Assembly: GCF_020103725.1 (NCBI RefSeq)
Contig: NZ_JAHXBG010000001.1
Location: forward strand, 372,001-436,000
Direction: 5' to 3'
Origin: Hyalangium gracile
GTDB taxonomy: Bacteria; Myxococcota; Myxococcia; Myxococcales; Myxococcaceae
DNA length: 64,000 bases
Numbering within the stretch: position 1 is the stretch's first letter; the number at the start of each line of letters is the position of its first letter. The position numbers and the translations under genes were made by a program. The notes below the pieces were generated by a model. The model was not told where the DNA came from. It saw only the letters and a program-made list of their open reading frames with translations, and ran no database searches. This document shows positions 53,032-59,749 of the stretch, in pieces.

Positions 53032-54714
53032 TCATGGAAGCTCCAGCCGTGCCCGGAGCCTCTCGGACACGACGGGGGCAATCGAGGCCTGAGCGGCCTG
53101 CTGTACGCCGGCGGTGTGCGTGGCCCAGAGCAGTTCAATCTGGTCCGCGTCCACCTGGGAACCGGAGGGGGCGACGGGAAGCCCGACGCCCAGCAGCTTC
53201 AGCAGCGCCCAGCTCACGTCGTCCCGAGGCTGGGGCTGCAGGCCGCGAAGGGGTTTGATGCGCAGGGTGGCCTCCACGTTCAGTCGGCCGTCTCCGAAGT
53301 ACTCGTTGTGCCTGCGAGACGGCTCTTCCGGTCGAGGATGATACGGGTAGGGTCCCACGTCGTCGGCGCCCAGCAGCAGCGCGCGCCGGCAGGCCTCCAC
53401 CCGCTCGATGGGCGAGAAGTCCTCGAGCGCCTGGCGGTGGAAGGAGAGCCAGAGCGCCGCGGCTCCGGCCACCTGGGGAGTTGCCGTGGAGGTGCCTCGC
53501 CCCAGCCGGTACTCATCGGGGGGGAAGGCCCACTGCACGTCGGGCGTGGGCGCGCACAGGTCCACCTCCGGCCCGTCGTTGCCCGACATGCGATCGTTGA
53601 AGCGGTAGCGCTTCAGCTCGTGGGTGATGCCCGACACGGCAAGCACGCGGTGGAACCGCGCCGGGTAGACGACGCTCGTCGGCGTGCGCAACGAGCCCCG
53701 GAGGGGGAAGTGGTTTCCGGCCGCCGCGCAGATGACCACGCCCCGCTCATAGGCGTGGTTCACCGCGTCCGCCCACAGCCGGCTGGGCAGCCCGCCCATG
53801 CTGATGGAGATGACCTGGGCGCCCTGGCTGACGCAGTGGAGGATGCCCAGCGCCAGCGAGTGCGTGGCCACCTGCACCACCGAGGCAGACACGCGCACCG
53901 GCAGCACCGAGGCGTAGGTGGCGATGCCCCGGTAGTCCTCGTGGTTGGCCGCCAGCAGGCAGAGCGTCGCCGTGCCGTGCCCGGGAGAGAACCCCAGGCC
54001 CGTCTCGAGCGGATCCCTCGCGTCCGGCCGGTGCCTGTCCCACAGGTCCACGCCGGGCATGAGCCGGTCCGGCCCCGGCACCGCCGGGTGCGCCGTCCAC
54101 CCGGTGTCCAGGTGGCCGATGAGGACGCCCTCGCCCGGAAGGCGCCCGGCCTTCTCCAGGAGCCGCCACGCCTGCGGCACGCGAATGGCGCGCAGGTGCC
54201 AGTCCTTCGGGAGGTTCTTCCCCTTGGGCTCCGGCAGCTCGACGACGGGGTGCACCATCACCGCGTCCGGCTCGGCGTACTCCACCTCCGGCTGCTCCAT
54301 CAGCGCGTGCACCGCGGCCCAGACGTCATCCGCGGAGGGGCCCGCGGGCGCAGCGGGTGCCGCGCCGCCGCGCATCGCCATGGCCACGCCGTGGGGGCCG
54401 CCCTCGGAGCGCGTGCTCTTCGACTTCCTCGAGCCGCCGCCTCCAGGGAGCTTCACGGTGTGCCAGCGCGCCAGCTCTCCACCCGGCTGCACGAGGGGCA
54501 GGTCCGCCGAGAGCCGGGTTCCGTAGGAGGTGGAGGTGGGCAGGGCGTCCACCACGGAGCCCACCGCGCGGACGCCCGCGGAGCGGGCAATGGCCGTGAG
54601 CGTGCGACGGCGCGGCGCTCGCGCCATCGCCAGGCGCGCCACCGGGGCGGTCTCTCGCAGCTTCACATGGATCTCGCCGGTGAAGTGCACCCCCGGCGCA
54701 GTCACGGCCTTCAT
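53032..54714 (-). CDS. Subtilisin-like serine protease (S8), first of operon
   Basis: A 560-residue S8 protease: Asp in GHLDTGWTAHPA, His in SPGHGTATLCLL, Asn in CAAAGNHFP and Ser in RGTSTATPQVAGAAAL. The N-terminal ~190 residues (GEIHVKLRETAPVARL...) look like a fervidolysin-type propeptide with a QPEVEYAEPDAVM segment that commonly ends such propeptides. A C-terminal ~90-residue extension is unassigned. No signal peptide. ATG 54714 (GGGGG 5 nt upstream) is chosen over GTG 54726. A sigma70-like promoter lies ~60 bp upstream. Confidence 0.9.
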   Translation of the reverse strand: MKAVTAPGVHFTGEIHVKLRETAPVARLAMARAPRRRTLTAIARSAGVRAVGSVVDALPTSTSYGTRLSADLPLVQPGGELARWHTVKLPGGGGSRKSKSTRSEGGPHGVAMAMRGGAAPAAPAGPSADDVWAAVHALMEQPEVEYAEPDAVMVHPVVELPEPKGKNLPKDWHLRAIRVPQAWRLLEKAGRLPGEGVLIGHLDTGWTAHPAVPGPDRLMPGVDLWDRHRPDARDPLETGLGFSPGHGTATLCLLAANHEDYRGIATYASVLPVRVSASVVQVATHSLALGILHCVSQGAQVISISMGGLPSRLWADAVNHAYERGVVICAAAGNHFPLRGSLRTPTSVVYPARFHRVLAVSGITHELKRYRFNDRMSGNDGPEVDLCAPTPDVQWAFPPDEYRLGRGTSTATPQVAGAAALWLSFHRQALEDFSPIERVEACRRALLLGADDVGPYPYHPRPEEPSRRHNEYFGDGRLNVEATLRIKPLRGLQPQPRDDVSWALLKLLGVGLPVAPSGSQVDADQIELLWATHTAGVQQAAQASIAPVVSERLRARLELP

Positions 54715-54776
54715 GTCATCCCCCACTTCGGACTTCAGCGGCCCACGGTGGAAATAGACCTTGGACCCCTGACAAA

Positions 54777-54806
54777 TAATTACGGATTTCCCTTAGTAGA
54801 CGCCAA
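54777..54806 (-). promoter_or_regulatory. Promoter candidate of the subtilase operon
   Basis: On the minus strand, TTGGCG, 18 bases, TAATTA in an unusually AT-rich stretch; predicted start ~54770, giving a ~55-nt leader. Confidence 0.45.
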
Positions 54807-54847
54807 TCCATGACGTACAGGTCCTTCGGCTCATTCCTGGAACGTCG

Positions 54848-54865
54848 GGAATCGGGAACGATTCC
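54848..54865. repeat. Inverted repeat GGAATCG-GGAA-CGATTCC
   Basis: Seven-bp perfect arms around a GGAA (GNRA-type) loop, between the subtilase operon (leftward) and the Lgt-like gene (rightward), ~42 bp upstream of the subtilase -35 element. Possible operator or RNA hairpin. The rest of 54866-55055 has no recognised gene. Confidence 0.4.
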
Positions 54866-55055
54866 ATGGAAGGTGCGCGAAAGTGACCGATCGCGTACAG
54901 AAGCGGTGTCGGCCAAAGAACCTGGGTGTATTCAGGGCACCCAAGCCCTCGCGCCGGAAGCCGGCATCGGGGGTGGATGATTCAGCGCCACGAATTGTTC
55001 GTCAGGCTCGTGGCATGCGGGTATGGGGGGAATCCCCGCCCGCCGGAGAGCTCTC

Positions 55056-55859
55056 TTGATTCCTTATGTGGACCCGCACTCGCTGAAGCTCGGCCCCATC
55101 GAGCCGTTCGGCGTCTTCGTCGCGCTCGGCATCTTCCTGGCGGCGCGCATCGTGGTGAAGCAGTCAGCCCGCCAGGGGCTCGACCCCAATCCGATTCACG
55201 ACTACGCCCCGTGGGGCGTGGGCGCGGGCGTCGTGTCGGGCCACCTCGTCCACCTGCTCTTCTACCACCCGGAGGAGCTCAACAAGAGCCCGTTCCAGAT
55301 CTTCAAGGTGTGGGACGGCCTGTCCTCCTTCGGAGGGCTGCTCGGCGGCGTCATCGCGGCCATCATCTACTTCAAGATTCGCAAGGTCAGCTTCGCGAAG
55401 TACGCCGATGCCTTCGCGCTCGGCGTGGCGCCCGGCTGGGGCGTGGCGCGCATCGGCTGCTTCGTCGCCCATGACCACCCCGGCGTGCGGACCGACTTCT
55501 TCCTCGCGGTGAACTTCCCCGCGATTCCCTACGGCGGGCCCCGGCATGACCTGGGCATGTACGACGCCATCCTCCTGTTCGCCATCACCGGGCTCCTGTT
55601 CGCCCTGCGCAACACCGGCAAGATGCAGAACCGCCTGCTGCACCTGCTCGCCATCATCTACGCCTGCGGACGCTTCTTCTTCGACACCCTGCGTGCGACC
55701 GACCTCAACTACGTGGACGCGCGCTACCTCGGCCTCACCCCCGCCCAGTACGGGTGCATCCTCCTCATCGTCTACGGCCTCTGGGGGCTCATCACGAAGC
55801 GCTCGTCCCAGACGGGTGCGACTCCCGCCTCCAGTGGCTCGGTAGGCACCGCACGGTAG
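55056..55859 (+). CDS. Divergent prolipoprotein diacylglyceryl transferase (Lgt) homologue
   Basis: A 267-residue protein with about seven membrane spans and Lgt topology. The YGxxRFxxxxLR-type C-terminal segment (YACGRFFFDTLRATD) and AxIGCF core are present. The catalytic-loop His of FHGG is replaced (LSSFGG), and the Lgt signature GRIGNFxNGE reads ARIGCFVAHDHPG. It therefore seems a paralogue of Lgt with altered chemistry, not the housekeeping enzyme. TTG 55056 is preferred (GGAGAG 5 nt upstream, start IPYVDPHS); ATG 55023 is longer. It is the first gene of a likely operon with a methyltransferase and a hydrolase lipoprotein. Confidence 0.75.
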   Translation: MIPYVDPHSLKLGPIEPFGVFVALGIFLAARIVVKQSARQGLDPNPIHDYAPWGVGAGVVSGHLVHLLFYHPEELNKSPFQIFKVWDGLSSFGGLLGGVIAAIIYFKIRKVSFAKYADAFALGVAPGWGVARIGCFVAHDHPGVRTDFFLAVNFPAIPYGGPRHDLGMYDAILLFAITGLLFALRNTGKMQNRLLHLLAIIYACGRFFFDTLRATDLNYVDARYLGLTPAQYGCILLIVYGLWGLITKRSSQTGATPASSGSVGTAR

Positions 55860-55874
55860 ACAGGAGCCGGGGTC

Positions 55875-56453
55875 ATGAAGGCGCTCATCTATGACGCGCT
55901 GATGGCCCCGCTCGGGTGGATGGGGCTCACCCAGGCCCGCCAGCGGCTCGTGGCGGGTGTCCATGGGCGCGTGCTCGAGGTCGGCACCGGCACCGGGCTC
56001 GCGCTCCCCGGCTACCCCCAGGACGTCGACTCCATCACCGCCCTCGACATCGACCCCGAGTCCCTCATGCGGGCCCGGCAGCGCCGCCCCGGCGTCGGCA
56101 TCGTCCTGGGCAACGTGCAGCAGCTGCCCTTCCGGGACAGGTCCTTCGACTTCGTCATCTCCAGCCTCGTCTTCTGCAGCGTGGACGAGCCGGCGCTCGG
56201 GCTCTCGGAGATCCACCGCGTGCTGCGGCTCGGCGGAGAGCTGCGCATGCTCGAGCACGTGCGCGCGCCTTCTCCCAGGCTGGCCCGCCTCCAGGACCGC
56301 GTCACCCCTCTCTGGAGCCGGATGACGGGCGGGTGCCGGCTCAACCGCGACACCTTCTCGCTCGTCCAGGCCGCGGGCTTCGATGTCACCCGCCGCGCCC
56401 AGCTCCTCGACGGCCTGGCCGAGGAGCTCACCGCTGTCCGTGTGAAGAAGTGA
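55875..56453 (+). CDS. Class I SAM-dependent methyltransferase
   Basis: A 192-residue protein with methyltransferase_11-type motifs: SAM-binding VLEVGTGTG, LDIDPESL, QQLPFRDRSFDFVISSLVFCSV and HRVLRLGGELRMLEHV. Related to phospholipid/quinone-type methyltransferases (PmtA/UbiE-like), but the substrate is not readable. ATG 55875 has AGGAG 9 nt upstream; it lies 15 bp after the Lgt-like gene and 25 bp before the hydrolase lipoprotein. The context suggests membrane-lipid modification. Confidence 0.85.
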   Translation: MKALIYDALMAPLGWMGLTQARQRLVAGVHGRVLEVGTGTGLALPGYPQDVDSITALDIDPESLMRARQRRPGVGIVLGNVQQLPFRDRSFDFVISSLVFCSVDEPALGLSEIHRVLRLGGELRMLEHVRAPSPRLARLQDRVTPLWSRMTGGCRLNRDTFSLVQAAGFDVTRRAQLLDGLAEELTAVRVKK

Positions 56454-56478
56454 CCGTGTGACGAGGCTCCCCATCCTT

Positions 56479-57381
56479 ATGAAGAACCTCACCGCCCTCC
56501 TGCTGTCCCTGTCGCTCCTGTCCGCCTGCAGCCACACGCCCGGCTCCGAGGGAGCCTCGGCGAGCTCCGATGAGGCGAGCGCCGCGCCCCGCGAAGGCTC
56601 CGTGCAGCTGAGCACCGGCGTCGAGCTGCGCTACCTGGAGCAGGGCTCTCCGGAAGGGGTGACGCTCGTCCTCCTCCACGGCTACACGGACTCGCATCAC
56701 TCCTTCGATCTCACCCTGCCGCTGCTTCCTCGCCGCTTCCATGTCTATGCGCTGGATCAGCGCGGCCATGGAGACTCCCAGCGCCCCGAGTGCTGCTACA
56801 CCCAGCAGGACTTCGCCAGGGACGTGGTGGCCTTCCTGCAGGCGAAGGGCCTGCGGCATGCCACGCTCGTGGGCCACTCCATGGGCAGCTTCATCGCGCA
56901 GCAGGTGGCCCTGGACTCTCCCGGCCACGTCCGGGCGCTGGTGCTCGTCGGCTCGGCGCCCACCGGGAACAACGAGGTGGTGCGTGGGCTGCGCGACTCC
57001 GTCAACGCGCTGCAGGATCCGATCGCTCCCGCCTTCGTCCGCGAGTTCCAGGCGAGCACCGTCGCCAGGCCCGTGCCGGACTCCTACCTGAACACGCTCG
57101 TGTCCGAGAGCCTCAAGGTCCCCGCCAAGGTCTGGAAGAGCGCGCTGGAGGGGCTCATCGACGAGGACCACTCCACGCGGCTGAACGCCATCGGCGTGCC
57201 CACGCTCGTCATCGGCGGAGAGCGGGACTCCATCTTCTCCGTCGGCGAGCAGCGGGCGCTCGCGGAGGCCATCCCGGGCGCCACGCTCAAGCTGTACCCG
57301 GAGGTGGGCCACGCCCCTCACGCCGAGGTCCCCCAGACGTTCGTGGAGGACCTCTCCAGCTTCCTCAAGGGCATGCGCTGA
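56479..57381 (+). CDS. Alpha/beta-hydrolase lipoprotein
   Basis: A 300-residue protein with a lipobox (LSLLSAC) and a Ser/Ala-rich linker. Alpha/beta hydrolase motifs: VLLHGYTDSHHSF oxyanion, DQRGHGDSQRP, nucleophile GHSMGS, acid in GGERDSIFS and His in VGHAPHAEVP. An esterase/lactonase-type enzyme outside the cytoplasm. The start 56479 is preferred because it opens the signal peptide; GTG 56458 is longer. It is the third gene of the Lgt-like operon and convergent with the rhodanese gene. Confidence 0.85.
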   Translation: MKNLTALLLSLSLLSACSHTPGSEGASASSDEASAAPREGSVQLSTGVELRYLEQGSPEGVTLVLLHGYTDSHHSFDLTLPLLPRRFHVYALDQRGHGDSQRPECCYTQQDFARDVVAFLQAKGLRHATLVGHSMGSFIAQQVALDSPGHVRALVLVGSAPTGNNEVVRGLRDSVNALQDPIAPAFVREFQASTVARPVPDSYLNTLVSESLKVPAKVWKSALEGLIDEDHSTRLNAIGVPTLVIGGERDSIFSVGEQRALAEAIPGATLKLYPEVGHAPHAEVPQTFVEDLSSFLKGMR

Positions 57382-57406
57382 GGCCCAGTCCTCGGGCCCG
57401 CCTGGC

Positions 57407-57688
57407 CTACCAGTACGCGACGGACTTCAGGTCGAAGACGTCCGGGTAGCCGCTGCGCATCAGCAGGCCGGCGGCCATCGCGCTGCGGCCTCCGCTGGCG
57501 CAGTACACCACCACCTTCGTCCCCGGCGGGCCCACCTCGGCCAGCCGCTGCGGCAGCTCCTGCACGGGGATGTTGCGCGCGGCCTCGGGGTGGCCCTGAC
57601 GGAACTCGTCCGGCGTACGCACGTCCAGCAGCACGGCACCCTCGGAAACGAGCCGCCGCGCCTTCTCTGAGAGCTCTTTCGGTGTCAT
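57407..57688 (-). CDS. Single-domain rhodanese
   Basis: A 93-residue rhodanese domain: LLDVRTPDEFRQGHPEAARNIPVQELPQRL and active-site loop with Cys in YCASGGRSAMAA. It carries sulfane sulfur as a Cys persulfide. ATG 57688 has TACAGT 9 nt upstream (leaderless pattern). It lies 38 bp downstream of the sensor-kinase stop on the same strand, so readthrough is possible. Confidence 0.9.
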   Translation of the reverse strand: MTPKELSEKARRLVSEGAVLLDVRTPDEFRQGHPEAARNIPVQELPQRLAEVGPPGTKVVVYCASGGRSAMAAGLLMRSGYPDVFDLKSVAYW

Positions 57689-57726
57689 GGGGCCGGGACT
57701 GTAGACCAGAACCCGGCCGCCGACGC

Positions 57727-59454
57727 TCAACCGATGGAGGGGATGATGGGTAGCTGCCCCCGAGGCAGCTCCAGCGTGAAGGTGGAGCCGTTGCCCGGGC
57801 TGCTGGTGACGCGCACCGTGCCGCCGAACGCCTCGACGATCTGCCGGGTGATGTAGAGCCCCAGCCCCAGGCCGCCGTAGTGCCGGTCGCTCACCGCGCG
57901 CTCGAAGCGCTCGAAGATGCGCCCCAGGTCCTCCTCCGCGATGCCGATGCCCTGGTCCTCCACCGTCAGCCGCGCTCGCTCCCCGTCCTCCTCCACCCGC
58001 ACCACCACCGGCCGCCCCGCGCCGTACTTCAGCGCGTTGGACAGCAGGTTCGTCACCACCTGCTCCACCCGCAGCCTGTCCCACCGGCCGAACACCGGCT
58101 CCGGCGCGTGCAGCTCCAGCGCGCAGCCCAGCTTCTCCGCCGAGGGCGCGAACCGAGAGAGCAGCTCGGCCGCCACCGAGGACAGGTCCACCTCCTCCAG
58201 CTCCAGCCGCAGCCGCCCCGCGCTGATGCGCGACACGTCCAGCAGGTTGTCCACCAGGTCCGTCAGCTTGCGCACCTGGCGCAGCGCCACGTCCAGCGAG
58301 TCCGACACGCGCTCGGCCGACAGCGGCGTGCCGCCCACCATCGCCTCGCTGGCCTGGCGCTGCATCGCCTGCAGCTTCAGCCGCAGCGGCGTCAGCGGCG
58401 TCTTCAGCTCGTGGCTGGCGATGCCGAGGAACTCGTCCCTCAGCCGCACCGCCTCCTCCGCCTCGTGGTAGAGCCGGGCGTTGTCCACCGCCGCCACCAC
58501 CCGCCGGGACAGCTCCTCCACCATCTCCAGGTCCTCGGGCCCGTAGCGCCGGCCCGCATCACACGAGGCGAAGGTGAACAGCCCCACCGCCTGCCCGCGC
58601 GAGCGCATGGGGATGAGCATCACCGAGAGCGCCTTCAGCTTCTCCAGCTGCGCGAGCTGCTCCGGGCTGCGCGTCATCTGCTCCAGGTGCTCCGGCAGGA
58701 AGTCCGGGTAGAGCCGGGACTCGCCCCGCGCCAGCGCCTGGAAGAGCGCGCTGCCCGCCTCCAATGACGCGGAGTAGCGCGGAGCATCGCGCAGCAGCGC
58801 CTCACGCTCCGGGTCCCGGTGCGCCGCCGCCACCCGCCGGAACGTCCCGTCCTCCTCCAGCAGGTCGACGAGGCACCACGTGGCCACCGAGCTGGCCGCC
58901 AGGTGCGCCACACCCGCCAGGATGGCGTCGGGCTCGGCGCGCACCTCGGCCAGCTCGCGGCTGGCGTCCGAGAGGAAGCGCAGCGCCTCCTCCGCCCGGC
59001 GCCGCGGCGTCAGGTCCTGCACCAGCACCAGCGTGCGCTCCGGCCCCTCGAGCCCCAGCGCCGCCAGCATCACCGGCACGCGGATGCCATCGGTGCGCAC
59101 GTACTCCGTCTCCAGCGGGCCCGCCGTGCCCAGCCGGCGCAGCGCGTCCACCGCCTGCGCTCCTGCGGACGGCGTCTCCGGCGCCGCGAGCGCGTCCCAG
59201 CGCACCTGCCCCGCCTCCACCGCCTCGCGCGTCAGCCCCGTCAGGCGCAGGAAGGTGTCATTGGCGTCCAGCAGCCGCCCGGTGGGGTCGGTGATCAGCA
59301 GCGCCGGGAGCGGCACGCGCAGCAGGCGCCGCAGCAGGCTCCCATCCACGGCGCGGCTCCGCCTGGCGCGTGGCACCGGCGTTCCAGCCTCTACTGCAGT
59401 CTCGGGCGCTTCGGCCTCTACCGACGCGGCCAAAGGAGCGCGATCCAATGCCAT
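57727..59454 (-). CDS. PAS-GAF histidine kinase
   Basis: A 575-residue soluble kinase: PAS domain (~45-150, LLITDPTGRLLDANDTFLRLTGLTREAV), GAF domain (~165-325), HisKA with His348 (IASHELKTPLTPL) and HATPase_c (NALKYGAG, DQGIGIA, GGLGLGLYIT). No receiver or membrane span; a response-regulator partner is not encoded nearby. ATG 59454 has a GGGGGGA about 10 nt upstream. It is divergent from the large kinase at 59750 and resembles the 20822 kinase, suggesting a paralogous set. Confidence 0.92.
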   Translation of the reverse strand: MALDRAPLAASVEAEAPETAVEAGTPVPRARRSRAVDGSLLRRLLRVPLPALLITDPTGRLLDANDTFLRLTGLTREAVEAGQVRWDALAAPETPSAGAQAVDALRRLGTAGPLETEYVRTDGIRVPVMLAALGLEGPERTLVLVQDLTPRRRAEEALRFLSDASRELAEVRAEPDAILAGVAHLAASSVATWCLVDLLEEDGTFRRVAAAHRDPEREALLRDAPRYSASLEAGSALFQALARGESRLYPDFLPEHLEQMTRSPEQLAQLEKLKALSVMLIPMRSRGQAVGLFTFASCDAGRRYGPEDLEMVEELSRRVVAAVDNARLYHEAEEAVRLRDEFLGIASHELKTPLTPLRLKLQAMQRQASEAMVGGTPLSAERVSDSLDVALRQVRKLTDLVDNLLDVSRISAGRLRLELEEVDLSSVAAELLSRFAPSAEKLGCALELHAPEPVFGRWDRLRVEQVVTNLLSNALKYGAGRPVVVRVEEDGERARLTVEDQGIGIAEEDLGRIFERFERAVSDRHYGGLGLGLYITRQIVEAFGGTVRVTSSPGNGSTFTLELPRGQLPIIPSIG

Positions 59455-59749
59455 TCAGACGATCCCCCCAGGGGGCGCTCCATCTTGCTCGACGAACCGG
59501 AGGTTGCGGAAGACACCCCCCCACCCTCATCCGGATGCAGGCCTGGCACCTACCCATGCCGACATGGCACAGCGAGCGCAGCGGCTGGCCTCTCTCCCGG
59601 CAGCCTGACGGGTGCCCCGTGACCCAACTTGTCGTACATCGGATTTTCGGGGACGTTCGGATCCCGTCTACCCGCTGCCGATCAACCAGCGGCATCAGCC
59701 CCCGCAACCGTGAGATACTGGGGGTCTGACCTCCGAGGCTTCTAGAGCC
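59455..59749. other. Divergent intergenic region between two sensor kinases
   Basis: No gene is supported. At 59565, TGGCAC-N5-GCGCA keeps the GG-N10-GC spacing of sigma54 promoters, but the -12 box is poor. ATACTG lies at 59714, 36 nt before the right-hand ATG. Confidence 0.35.
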
